DNA from: Bacillota bacterium
GTDB taxonomy: Bacteria > Bacillota > Bacilli > Paenibacillales > NBRC-103111
Direction of reading: 5' to 3'
Assembly: GCA_023393235.1 (NCBI GenBank)
Contig: JAEWMH010000017.1
Coordinates: forward strand, 1-37,435
DNA length: 37,435 nucleotides
Shown here: positions 8,500-15,510 of the stretch, piece by piece
Numbering within the stretch: position 1 is the first letter of the stretch
Layout: every line of letters begins with the position of its first letter
Position numbers and translations under genes: made by a program
Notes under the pieces: generated by a model
Database searches by the model: none
Told to the model about the DNA's origin: nothing
The model's input: the letters and a program-made list of their open reading frames with translations, nothing else

Positions 8500-8588
8500 T
8501 GGCGGAAAGGGTGGGATTCGAACCCACGCACGGTTGCCCGCCTAGCTGATTTCGAGTCAGCCCCCTTGGGCCTCTTGGGTACCTTTCC
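8500..8588 (-). tRNA. tRNA-Ser (anticodon CGA)
   Basis: A class II tRNA of 89 bases read on the minus strand. The acceptor stem GGAAAGG pairs with CCTTTCC, followed by discriminator G and an encoded CCA. The anticodon stem GCTGA/TCAGC encloses CTCGAAA, giving anticodon CGA for codon UCG. A long variable arm typical of tRNA-Ser follows, and the T-arm holds GGGTTCGAATCCC. It is a single tRNA gene outside the rRNA operons. A CCTTATG/CATAAGG inverted repeat at 8620-8637 lies about 30 bases upstream of its 5' end. Confidence 0.95.
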
Positions 8589-8670
8589 ACGGTTGGGCCC
8601 GCCTAAAAAAGCGGGACTTCCTTATGTTATCATAAGGGGATAGGACATTGCAAGAGGGTGATGCTGGACT

Positions 8671-9165
8671 TTATTTTAATATAACCTCACCCGTTTTTTG
8701 GTGTTTCTTAAGGTCCTCAATTGTCTCCAAGTATAGGTCAGGCACATCATCCGGCAGGTTCTCCAAATGGAAAAAGTCCGCATTATCCGTTTCTTCTGTA
8801 CACCTCAGTAACTCTCCCGACCACTTTTGGACAAGAAATACAAAAGCCAGCATTTGATAAGAAGAACCCATTGATTCATACGAATATTGATGAGGATTGG
8901 AATAAACAGCAATAAGCTTCGCCTCTTCAATGAACAGTCCGGTTTCCTCATACACTTCTCGTTTTAATGCATCCATTACCGATTCATTGACTTCCATGCT
9001 TCCAGCAGGCATAACCCATTTTTGATTGTCGTTCCGTTGAACAAGCAGAACACGATTGTCCTCGTCCAGAAGAATTCCTCTGCATGCGACATTCATTAGC
9101 TTCTCTTGTCCTAGTGCTGCCCGCAGCTTACCCATATAAGAATCCTGCCAGCTTAACTGTCCCAT
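8671..9165 (-). CDS. NUDIX hydrolase
   Basis: A 164-residue hydrolase acting on a nucleoside diphosphate linked to another moiety. The complete Nudix box runs from G55 to about L77 and fits G-x5-E-x7-REVYEETGL exactly, supplying the Mg-binding glutamates. The N-terminal segment MNVACRGILLDEDNRVLLVQR is the first strand pair of the fold. The ATG has GGGGGA a few bases upstream. The substrate cannot be read from the sequence. It lies just downstream of a truncated esterase remnant on the same strand, which suggests the deletion that shortened the esterase joined it to this gene. Confidence 0.9.
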   Translation of the reverse strand: MGQLSWQDSYMGKLRAALGQEKLMNVACRGILLDEDNRVLLVQRNDNQKWVMPAGSMEVNESVMDALKREVYEETGLFIEEAKLIAVYSNPHQYSYESMGSSYQMLAFVFLVQKWSGELLRCTEETDNADFFHLENLPDDVPDLYLETIEDLKKHQKTGEVILK

Positions 9166-9214
9166 TGATTTCCCCCATTAGAATCCTTAGCGATAGGTGC
9201 TTATAGTCGGGATA

Positions 9215-9484
9215 CTACTTCATTCTGCTCCCCTTTGCATCCTTTTGAGCCGGATACCAAACCTGAACCATCAGTTGGCGGTTATCCTTCGGCTCAGCCG
9301 TGTAGAGCTCCTTCCTCGATGAGTCGGTCCAATGATAGGAGGCACTGCCTATTGGATAAGCGCCGGTGGGCTGCTCCACCATCTCTCCGGGCAAAGAATG
9401 GTATGCGGCTACGCCCGTTATGATGAATAGCAAGCCTAGCAAGGCTCCTAAATATGCTATCAGTTTTTTAGATTTTCTTGACAT
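9215..9484 (-). pseudogene. Truncated alpha/beta-hydrolase (PAF-acetylhydrolase-like) remnant
   Basis: An 89-residue ORF that looks like only the N-terminus of a secreted or membrane-anchored esterase of the platelet-activating-factor acetylhydrolase type. A signal-anchor segment (YLGALLGLLFIITGVAAY) is followed by PTGAYPIGSASYHWTDSSR and RQLMVQVWYPAQKDAKGS, the first strands of that family. Full proteins carry a catalytic Ser/His/Asp domain of some 300 further residues, absent here: the frame stops at once and neither other frame continues the homology before the NUDIX gene. A Shine-Dalgarno (GGGGGTG) is still present. It is most likely a deletion-derived pseudogene; a functional small membrane peptide is possible but unlikely. 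Confidence 0.7.
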
Positions 9485-9554
9485 TGAGACGGATCACCCC
9501 CTTTCTTTTCCCCAGTTTAATCCAAGTCCACCTTCATTTCTATCCGTTTTTTTA

Positions 9555-9588
9555 AAGAAAAACCCCCTGCACCGCAGTGCAGAAGGTT
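9555..9588 (-). terminator. Terminator after the manganese catalase gene
   Basis: On the minus strand AACCTTCTGCAC pairs with GTGCAGGGGGTT (two G-T wobbles) around the tetraloop TGCG, followed by TTTTC. It lies immediately after the catalase stop codon. Confidence 0.8.
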
Positions 9589-9596
9589 TTAACAAT

Positions 9597-10499
9597 CTAT
9601 TCGTTGATATTGCCGGCCATCTTCAGGCGTTTGGCGATTTCCTTGAATTCCTCTGCGGAGATGCCCGGTGCAAACTCTTCCTCCAAGGGAGGAGCCTCCG
9701 GAATCGGTACACCCTTCGGCGCCCCCTGGATTACCTCCAGCGGAAGACCGTCCTCCGGATGGGTTCCTTTCCAAATTTGCTCGATTCCGCTAAAGTCGCT
9801 TTCGCTCCAGGTATACAGCTTCGTATGCACGCCTTTTTCCTCGTACTTCCGCGCTTCGTTAAACGACTTGTTGCTTAAGGACGGGATCGGCACTAATTTG
9901 GTCACATTCACACCGGTAGCAATCTCAATGGCCTTGGCATAAGCCACCACGTGAACGCCTCCCCGTACTAGGAGGAATCCTACCACCTCCCGGGCAGCCG
10001 GGTTATCTGTCATTTCGTATACCTTCATTTTATGGGTCCGGGCCCCGCATTCCAGGAAGAAGTTGTGGAGCAGATCCTCCACCAGATTGCCACTGTTGAA
10101 CACATAGGTTCCGTTCCACGGATTGCCCATGGAATCAAACGGCATGGCTCCCTGCGCTCCCGCCAGGAAGTGATAGGACAGCCTCGCATCCTTCACAGCC
10201 TGCAACGGCCTTAATTCAGGCTCTTTGTACTCGGTGGAGCCTCTCAGACAATTGTTGATAGCGTGAGATACCAGCTCCACATGGCCCAGTTCCTCCGCCG
10301 TAATGCTCATCACAAGATCATAGAAGGGCTTCAGCTTTTTCTTCGACCGGAAGTTAAAGGATTGGAAAAGATAGTTGTTTAAGGTTGACATCTCCCCGAA
10401 CTTCCCGCCCAATAGCTCCTGAACGGCTGCCGCGGCATTCGGATCGGGTTTTTCGAGCTGGGGAATCTCAATCATGATTTCATCCATGCGCTTAAACAT
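9597..10499 (-). CDS. ydbD: Manganese catalase family protein (YdbD-like)
   Basis: A 300-residue non-haem catalase that would disproportionate hydrogen peroxide at a dinuclear Mn centre. The ligand pattern of the family is complete: E36 in GEMSTLNNY, E70 and H73 in EELGHVE, E150 in FFLECGARTH and H183 in RGGVHVVAYA; the spacings agree with the Lactobacillus plantarum enzyme (E35, E66, H69, E148, H181). The fold is a ferritin-like four-helix bundle with a C-terminal extension rich in Pro and Glu. The start ATG has AAGGAGG nine bases upstream. It is monocistronic with its own terminator. In spore formers relatives are general-stress or spore-coat (CotJC) proteins; length and the Pro-rich tail point to the YdbD group. 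Confidence 0.92.
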   Translation of the reverse strand: MFKRMDEIMIEIPQLEKPDPNAAAAVQELLGGKFGEMSTLNNYLFQSFNFRSKKKLKPFYDLVMSITAEELGHVELVSHAINNCLRGSTEYKEPELRPLQAVKDARLSYHFLAGAQGAMPFDSMGNPWNGTYVFNSGNLVEDLLHNFFLECGARTHKMKVYEMTDNPAAREVVGFLLVRGGVHVVAYAKAIEIATGVNVTKLVPIPSLSNKSFNEARKYEEKGVHTKLYTWSESDFSGIEQIWKGTHPEDGLPLEVIQGAPKGVPIPEAPPLEEEFAPGISAEEFKEIAKRLKMAGNINE

Positions 10500-10594
10500 A
10501 TTGTCCTTCCTCCTTATGATCCTTATGAATTACCCTATCTCTTTAAACGCAACCCCCCATTGCCGAAACGCAGTAATGCTGAGGAAGGTAGCAC

Positions 10595-10628
10595 AAAAAA
10601 AGCCCCCACACCGATGTGTGGAAGGCCT
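10595..10628 (-). terminator. Terminator after the 130-residue anchored protein gene
   Basis: On the minus strand GCCTTCCACAC pairs with GTGTGGGGGC (wobbles included) around a short loop, followed by TTTTTTT. It lies about 20 bases downstream of the stop codon. Confidence 0.85.
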
Positions 10629-10643
10629 TCCCGTCGAATTCGC

Positions 10644-11036
10644 TCATTTTTTCTCTGGCGTGTATTCACAGACCAGCTGCTTGCCGGCCCTGGCATAATT
10701 CAATTCCAGACGTTCCCCCTGCTCCTTCATCTGAAGGTCAAACGGCGGAGCAGGCGGATTATTCAGGCTGACCGTAAGCCGGTTCTTTTTCTTTTCATAC
10801 GTGCCATAGGACATTTGGGTAACATTCCCCCTAACCTCCTTCAGGGAAGCACCGCCTTTTTGAGGGGTAACCCCCCGCATGAAATGAACCCCGGCATAAC
10901 ATTCCTCCGGACCCGATGCCAGCTGCCAGCGTCCTTCAATATTTATATCTCCAGGCGGGTTGATAAACACCAGATACATGACTCCCGCGGTTACCAATAC
11001 GATCATTCCAACAAGACCCATCCATTTGTGCTTCAT
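10644..11036 (-). CDS. Hypothetical membrane-anchored or secreted protein
   Basis: A 130-residue protein I do not recognise. Residues about 5-26 form a hydrophobic signal-anchor after MKHKW, so the remaining about 100 residues are probably outside the cell. The outer part has two cysteines (in GPEECYAG and KQLVCEY) that could form a disulfide, and alternating polar/hydrophobic strands (RLTVSLNN, RLELNYARAG) suggesting a small beta-barrel or beta-sandwich. The start ATG is preceded by GGAGGGGGAG. It is monocistronic with its own terminator. Function unknown. Confidence 0.7.
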   Translation of the reverse strand: MKHKWMGLVGMIVLVTAGVMYLVFINPPGDINIEGRWQLASGPEECYAGVHFMRGVTPQKGGASLKEVRGNVTQMSYGTYEKKKNRLTVSLNNPPAPPFDLQMKEQGERLELNYARAGKQLVCEYTPEKK

Positions 11037-11117
11037 GCCATCTCCCCCTCCTTTTTATCCTGTACCATTCTATTAATCGTAGAGGGGGGACGTTCAAACG
11101 AATAAACGGCAGAGAAT

Positions 11118-11996
11118 TCAGGGCTTCCAAATATCTTGTAGCAAGGCGACAATTTCATTCATCACCGGGTCCCGCTTCCGGTCTTTGGGAAAACCGAAGC
11201 TCAGATCCACGGACAGATCAATGCCCTTCCAGACCTTCAGCTTATTCTCCTTCACAAATTGCATGGCAATCGGCTCCGCAAGCAGGGAACAGCCCATCTC
11301 CTGCAGGACCAGGTTACCGATCAGCATTTCATTATCTACATACATAATCGTTTTGGGGACCATATCCCGCTCCAAAAAATAGTCCATAGCCTGCTGGTGG
11401 AACGGACAGCCTTGGGTGGTCCAGATCCAGGACTTCTCTGCGAAATCCTTCAATGTCAGCTCACGGTCCGGCACATCCCAGCTGTTCGGATAGACCACAA
11501 CCATCGGGCATGAATGCAGCTTAATCGAGTGGATATGCGAATCCGCCACTTTCCCGTAGTAAAAGCCGGCATTGATCTTAAGCGCCGCCACATCCTGAAG
11601 GAAATCCTCACTCCTGGTGTTGACAAAATGCGGTTCCACCGCCGGCAGACGCTCGGACATATGCCTGATCATTTTATCCATCTGGAGAAGGTTTCCGTCC
11701 GTATTCAACCCGATCCGGATGGTCTCCGCCGAATCCTTCCGGAGCTCCTGGGCCTTCTTATAAAATTCTTCGATGGAGAACAGAATCTGCTGGGCTTCCT
11801 CCAACAGCTTAGTCCCTCTTTCTGTCAGCGTCATTCCCTTGGAATTCCGGTAGAACAGCGGAAATCCCGTTATTTGTTCCAAAGCCTTAATATGTGCGCT
11901 TGCCGCAGGCTGGCTGATATTCAGCTGCAGGGCGGCATCGGTCAAGTTTCCCGTTAATGCTACTTTCACAAAGGTCTGCAATTGATACAACTCCAA
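11118..11996 (-). CDS. LysR family transcriptional regulator
   Basis: A 292-residue LysR-type regulator. The N-terminal winged helix-turn-helix reads LYQLQTFVKVALTGNLTDAA and LNISQPAASAHIKALEQ, followed by the linker helix LTERGTKLLEEAQQ and a periplasmic-binding-protein-like effector domain with typical strands (TIRIGLNTDG, IGNLVLQEMGCSLLAEPIA). The start is a TTG at 11996: GGAGGTG lies seven bases upstream and the protein then begins MELYQLQ, the usual LysR N-terminus. It is divergent from the LysE-type exporter gene across 135 bases and very likely controls it. The co-inducer may be the exported amino acid, an inference from context only. Confidence 0.9.
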   Translation of the reverse strand: MELYQLQTFVKVALTGNLTDAALQLNISQPAASAHIKALEQITGFPLFYRNSKGMTLTERGTKLLEEAQQILFSIEEFYKKAQELRKDSAETIRIGLNTDGNLLQMDKMIRHMSERLPAVEPHFVNTRSEDFLQDVAALKINAGFYYGKVADSHIHSIKLHSCPMVVVYPNSWDVPDRELTLKDFAEKSWIWTTQGCPFHQQAMDYFLERDMVPKTIMYVDNEMLIGNLVLQEMGCSLLAEPIAMQFVKENKLKVWKGIDLSVDLSFGFPKDRKRDPVMNEIVALLQDIWKP

Positions 11997-12131
11997 TTTC
12001 CGACACCTCCACACAGTTGCATATCATCCGGCCTTCCGTTTTTCCGATGGATTCGATCAGAACTTGAAATTAGACGGTGTAATTCCTGATAGGCTATAGT
12101 AAATCCAGAATGATTGCAAAGGAGGTGCACA

Positions 12132-12719
12132 ATGTCCATTTTGATTGCCATGTGCTTATATTCATTATCCATGTCCATTTCGCCAGGACCTGTGAATATG
12201 ACGATTCTTTCAGGTGCTGTCAATTATGGTTTTAAACGTTCTTTTTCCTTCATTACCGGGGCCACTGTCGGGTTTACCCTTCTTCTGATAGCGGTAGGCC
12301 TTGGTGTATCCGCTTGGGTGGGACGGCTTCCTGCTTTTGATGATTTCCTGCGGGTTGCAGGTACAGGCTATATGTGCTACATCGGCTGCAAAATCATCGT
12401 CTCCCGTCCGGACCTGGAGTCCCGGGAGAACGGGCCTCCTAAGTTCAGCCACGGATTTTTGATGCAATGGCTGAATCCGAAGGCGTGGATCGCCTGTTTA
12501 TCCGGAACGGCTGCCTTCAGCCTCAATACTTCCGCTGTAAGGCTTTGGGCGTTTGTGGCTATCTATTTGATCATCTGCTATTTATCACTCGCAGCATGGG
12601 GTTTTCTAGGCTCCAAAATGCAATTTCTTGCCAGAGTCAAAAACGGAATTCGCATTTTCAACCTCGCCGCTGGAGGCGCCTTGATTACGGTAGCCATCTA
12701 TCTTTTCATTACAAGCTGA
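12132..12719 (+). CDS. LysE/RhtB family amino-acid exporter
   Basis: A 195-residue membrane protein with about six hydrophobic helices. The family signature SPGPVNMTILSGAVNYGFKR appears near residues 17-36, followed by GATVGFTLLLIAVGLGVSA, GTGYMCYIGCKI, and MQWLNPKAWIACLSG, the typical LNPKA motif of LysE/RhtB exporters. Such proteins export amino acids or related small molecules by proton exchange. The start ATG has GGAGGTG at 12121-12127. It is divergent from the LysR gene. Substrate unknown. Confidence 0.9.
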   Translation: MSILIAMCLYSLSMSISPGPVNMTILSGAVNYGFKRSFSFITGATVGFTLLLIAVGLGVSAWVGRLPAFDDFLRVAGTGYMCYIGCKIIVSRPDLESRENGPPKFSHGFLMQWLNPKAWIACLSGTAAFSLNTSAVRLWAFVAIYLIICYLSLAAWGFLGSKMQFLARVKNGIRIFNLAAGGALITVAIYLFITS

Positions 12720-12745
12720 TCGTGCGGTACGGGGATGACATAACA

Positions 12746-12772
12746 AAACCTTCTACGCCATGTAGAAGGTTT
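12746..12772 (-). terminator. Bidirectional terminator between lysE-like and DUF951 genes
   Basis: An 11-bp stem AAACCTTCTAC/GTAGAAGGTTT around a 5-base loop. The minus-strand exit is TTGTTATG, the better T-tract, serving the DUF951-MscS-DUF3343 operon. The plus-strand exit TCGCAT is poorer but also ends the exporter transcript. Confidence 0.75.
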
Positions 12773-12804
12773 CGCATCCTGTTAGCAGACCGGTCCCCGT
12801 GGCT

Positions 12805-13032
12805 TTACACGTTATGTTCCGGCGCTCCTCCTTCTTTATCTGGAGCGGAGCGCAGCACCTTTTTCATCTTGCTTTCGAACTTGGCCCGTGGGATCAGCAC
12901 ACTGTGCTGACAACCCAAGCAGCGCACCCGGATATCCATGCCCATACGGATAATCTCCATCTCATTGGTTCCGCAGGGATGAGCCTTCTTCATCTGTACA
13001 ACATCGCTCAGCTGGAATTGCTTCCGTTCCAT
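12805..13032 (-). CDS. yyzM: DUF951 domain-containing protein (YyzM-like)
   Basis: A 75-residue protein with the DUF951 signature: KKAHPCGTNEMEIIRMGMDIR and RCLGCQHSVLIPR. Cys20, Cys38 and Cys41 with His18 could bind a metal such as zinc. Its role is unknown; relatives sit near the origin in many Firmicutes. The C-terminus is basic then acidic (KMKKVLRSAPDKEGG). The ATG has GAGGTGA just upstream. It lies about 30 bases after the MscS gene stop and is the last gene of that operon. Confidence 0.85.
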   Translation of the reverse strand: MERKQFQLSDVVQMKKAHPCGTNEMEIIRMGMDIRVRCLGCQHSVLIPRAKFESKMKKVLRSAPDKEGGAPEHNV

Positions 13033-13064
13033 TCTATCACCTCTGTCATAGAATAATTGGTCCC

Positions 13065-13937
13065 TTACCCCTCAGCGTTCATCTGTTCCTTATACCGGTC
13101 CAGCTGATCCTTGATGAGCCGCTTGATCTCCCGTTCTACAGAGCCTTGTGTATTCGGCTTGCATTCCGCTGTAACCCGGATGGCGCTTTCCGCAGCCCCC
13201 AAGGTTTGCAGGCCCAATACCTCTGGGGGTTTCGTCAGATTGGGAATGCTGTCATATGAATCTGCAGCAGCCTTGCTGATCAGTGCGATAATTTTCTCCA
13301 GATTAACTCCGTTTGCCACAGGGACATCCACAATGGCCAGCGAGTTATAAATGGAGAAATTGGTCACCTGCTGGATCGACCCGTTGGGAAGAATATGTAC
13401 TTCGCCTGTTGCCGTGCGAACCCGTGTCACCCGCAGCCCGATCTCCTCCACCGTTCCTTTGAAGGCTCCTGTCTGGATCACATCCCCTACCCCGAACTGA
13501 TCCTCGAAGATAATGAAAAAGCCGGTGATAATATCCTTGACCAGGCTTTGCGCCCCGAAACCGATGGCAAGTCCCAGCACTCCTGCCCCAGCCAGCACCG
13601 GTGCCAGATTAATGCCGAATTGACCCAAAATGATCAGAATCAGAATAAAGTTAATGGTATACGTCACGATGTTGTTCAGCAGCTTGCCGATGGTTTTGGT
13701 TCGCCGCTGATCCAGCCGCAAGGGCGCCCTCTCCCGGACTACCATCAGCCGCTCCAGCGCCTTCTGCGCCAGCTTCGACACCACTCTTCCAATCAATAGA
13801 GCCAGTATAATCTGTATCGCCGTCTGTAGCCAGCCGCTCCAGACCACGGGGTTGGATAGATAATCCTTTAGCTGCCCGAATGCGCTTATAGTGGGCTCCA
13901 AGGCCTCCACTTCCATGATGAATCCCGGTATCCTCAT
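13065..13937 (-). CDS. Small-conductance mechanosensitive ion channel (MscS family)
   Basis: A 290-residue channel with three predicted TM segments: WLQTAIQIILALLIGRVVS, NIVTYTINFILILIILG, and the pore helix LAGAGVLGLAIGFGAQSLVKD, whose Gly/Ala pattern is the MscS hallmark. The beta domain follows (FGVGDVIQTGAFKGTVEEIGLRVTRVR, HILPNGSIQQVTNFS), then a C-terminal alpha/beta domain. It would open under membrane tension to release solutes during hypo-osmotic shock. The start ATG 13937 has AGAGG nine bases upstream. It is 14 bases after the DUF3343 gene and upstream of DUF951 in one operon. Confidence 0.92.
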   Translation of the reverse strand: MRIPGFIMEVEALEPTISAFGQLKDYLSNPVVWSGWLQTAIQIILALLIGRVVSKLAQKALERLMVVRERAPLRLDQRRTKTIGKLLNNIVTYTINFILILIILGQFGINLAPVLAGAGVLGLAIGFGAQSLVKDIITGFFIIFEDQFGVGDVIQTGAFKGTVEEIGLRVTRVRTATGEVHILPNGSIQQVTNFSIYNSLAIVDVPVANGVNLEKIIALISKAAADSYDSIPNLTKPPEVLGLQTLGAAESAIRVTAECKPNTQGSVEREIKRLIKDQLDRYKEQMNAEG

Positions 13938-13951
13938 ATGCAGAATCCTCT

Positions 13952-14203
13952 CTACAATTCAATTCGGGAATACGTCTCTCCTGCCCGTTCATATATCCCC
14001 TTGATTTCCACCTTTTCAGCCTTAATGATGTCCTTCACCTGGGGAAGCTGCTCACCCGGAAAATCAATGGACATGGCACAGCCAGCCGTAATTTGCTTGG
14101 GTGTTGGCCGCGTATCAATGTCCACTTCCCCATACTCCAGCAGCATCTCCGCCCGCAAGGCCTGCTGCGTGGAATCGAAGGCTATGAGAAGCCGTTCTTC
14201 CAT
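13952..14203 (-). CDS. DUF3343 domain-containing protein (putative Se/S carrier-like)
   Basis: An 83-residue protein of the DUF3343 family: MEERLLIAFDSTQQALRAEM at the N-terminus, then a strand-rich middle with DIDTRPTPKQITAGCAMSIDF containing a single Cys typical of these proteins, and a C-terminal EIKGIYERAGETY. It is named for a possible selenium/sulfur carrier role that remains unproven. The start is the ATG at 14203, because GAGGAGG lies eight bases upstream; a longer start at 14224 has no such site. First gene of the DUF3343-MscS-DUF951 operon. Confidence 0.82.
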   Translation of the reverse strand: MEERLLIAFDSTQQALRAEMLLEYGEVDIDTRPTPKQITAGCAMSIDFPGEQLPQVKDIIKAEKVEIKGIYERAGETYSRIEL

Positions 14204-14252
14204 CTGCCTCTCCTCCTCTACCATCCGCCTGCTTTTTATTATCCGAATCCGT

Positions 14253-14282
14253 GTATAAATAGATTAAAGGATTCGTATACTA
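14253..14282 (+). promoter_or_regulatory. Candidate sigma-G/F-type forespore promoter of yyaC
   Basis: GTATA, an 18-bp spacer and TATACTA match the sigma-G pattern (GHATR and CATNHTA) with one mismatch. It lies about 125 bases before yyaC. A 7-bp inverted repeat CGAATCC/GGATTCG spans the spacer region (14244-14275). Confidence 0.4.
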
Positions 14283-14406
14283 GTAAAAAGTTGCCTCTTC
14301 CCGTCCCGTCATCCTCTGCCTGTAGCCCGGCAGCTTACCGGCGTAACCGGATTGTCCACCAACAGTCCCGCCTGCACGCCCATTCCTTATTCCCAGGAGG
14401 TATGCT

Positions 14407-15045
14407 ATGAAATTTTTACCCGAACGCCAACCGGCTGCGGACAAGCCCTTATCCTTCAAAATGCAGCATACAGAACGGCATTGTGCAGCTTCTATGGCTG
14501 CCCACCTTGTTGGTCTGTTCAGCGAAATTCCTCCCTACCGGGATATCGTCTGGGTGAATATCGGAACAGACCGCTCCACCGGTGATTCCCTGGGGCCTTT
14601 AATTGGTACAAGGTTAAGCAAATATGCCATACCGGGTATTCATATTTATGGGACCCTGGACAATCCGGTCCATGCCATGAACCTGGAGGAAACCCTCCAG
14701 CGTATCCATGAATCCCATTCCGACCCCTTTATTATCGGGACAGATGCTTGTTTGGGACAAACCCAAAGCGTGGGCTGCATTCAGATTAACCAAGGCCCGC
14801 TGAAGCCCGGCGCGGGAGTCAAAAAGGAACTGCCGGACGTGGGCTGTATGCATATTACGGGCATTGTTAATGTGGGCGGTTTTATGGAATACCTGGTGCT
14901 CCAGAATACCCGTCTTTCACTGGTGATGAATATGGCCGATGTTATCTCCCGCGGGATTCATATGGCCTTTCTCCAGACAAGGCGCCTTATGATGACGCCC
15001 CCTCCCGCCGAGCTGCCTGGATCTTTGCTGCAGTTTGAGCGATAA
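14407..15045 (+). CDS. yyaC: Spore protease YyaC
   Basis: A 212-residue protein of the YyaC family, small spore proteins related to GPR/HybD-like proteases. Family sequence includes IVWVNIGTDRSTGDSLGPLIGT near residues 47-68, YGTLDNPVHAMNLEET, PFIIGTDACLGQ with the conserved Asp, and GVKKELPDVGCMHITGIVNVGGFMEYLVLQNTRLS. The start ATG is preceded by AGGAGG six bases upstream. It is on the lagging strand, opposite to its neighbours, with a candidate forespore promoter upstream. The last 59 bases overlap the 3' end of the DUF4446 gene in convergent orientation. Confidence 0.9.
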   Translation: MKFLPERQPAADKPLSFKMQHTERHCAASMAAHLVGLFSEIPPYRDIVWVNIGTDRSTGDSLGPLIGTRLSKYAIPGIHIYGTLDNPVHAMNLEETLQRIHESHSDPFIIGTDACLGQTQSVGCIQINQGPLKPGAGVKKELPDVGCMHITGIVNVGGFMEYLVLQNTRLSLVMNMADVISRGIHMAFLQTRRLMMTPPPAELPGSLLQFER

Positions 15046-15499
15046 TCTCCTTCTCCTCCGGCGTCAACGTATAGCTGGAAGCTCCTTGCTCAACCGGTTT
15101 GGCATACAAATAAGATTCCTCCCGGTTATGAATCCCTGTGAGCACCAGACCGTTCTGGTCCTCGTCGGTGATGGCAATGGAGAAGCTGAGATCGCTGCCC
15201 TGCTGGGAAAAGGCATTGTACCTTTTCATCGCTACATTGGATTTCATCGTTCTCATTCTGCTGCGGATGCCGTTAAGCGCATCCGCTTGTTGTTTGTTTT
15301 CCTCACGCAAGGCTTGAATGCACTCCTGCATGGCCAACAGCAATTCATCCACATTCTCTACTGAGGCGTTGCCGATTAGCTTTTTGTACCTTTTCTTCAT
15401 TCCGGACAATTTGGCCAAGGCGACAATAACCAGCACCAGCACAATCAGCAGTACCAACGCTATAGCCCCCATAATCATTACCATCATCATATCATCCAT
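14987..15499 (-). CDS. DUF4446 family membrane protein
   Basis: A 170-residue protein with an N-terminal TM helix (about residues 8-30, ALVLLIVLVLVIVALAKL), then a predicted coiled coil (YKKLIGNASVENVDELLLAMQECIQALREENKQ in sequence blocks), and a conserved soluble C-terminal domain with MKRYNAFSQQGSDLSFSIA, DEDQNGLVLTGIHNREESYL and YTLTPEEKEII. This pattern is the DUF4446 family, found near parB in Bacilli; its role is unknown. The ATG has AAGGTG upstream. It follows the aminotransferase gene by 11 bases and ends 59 bases inside yyaC. Confidence 0.88.
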   Translation of the reverse strand: MDDMMMVMIMGAIALVLLIVLVLVIVALAKLSGMKKRYKKLIGNASVENVDELLLAMQECIQALREENKQQADALNGIRSRMRTMKSNVAMKRYNAFSQQGSDLSFSIAITDEDQNGLVLTGIHNREESYLYAKPVEQGASSYTLTPEEKEIIAQTAAKIQAARREGASS

Positions 15500-15510
15500 G
15501 CTGCATCACC

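Noticed and set aside
8620..8637. CCTTATG/CATAAGG inverted repeat upstream of tRNA-Ser
   Set aside because: A short AT-rich palindrome in the probable promoter region with no evidence of a specific role.
9945..9956. CCACGTGAAC resembling parS
   Set aside because: Only the CACGTGAA core matches; the outer bases do not, and it lies in the catalase coding sequence.
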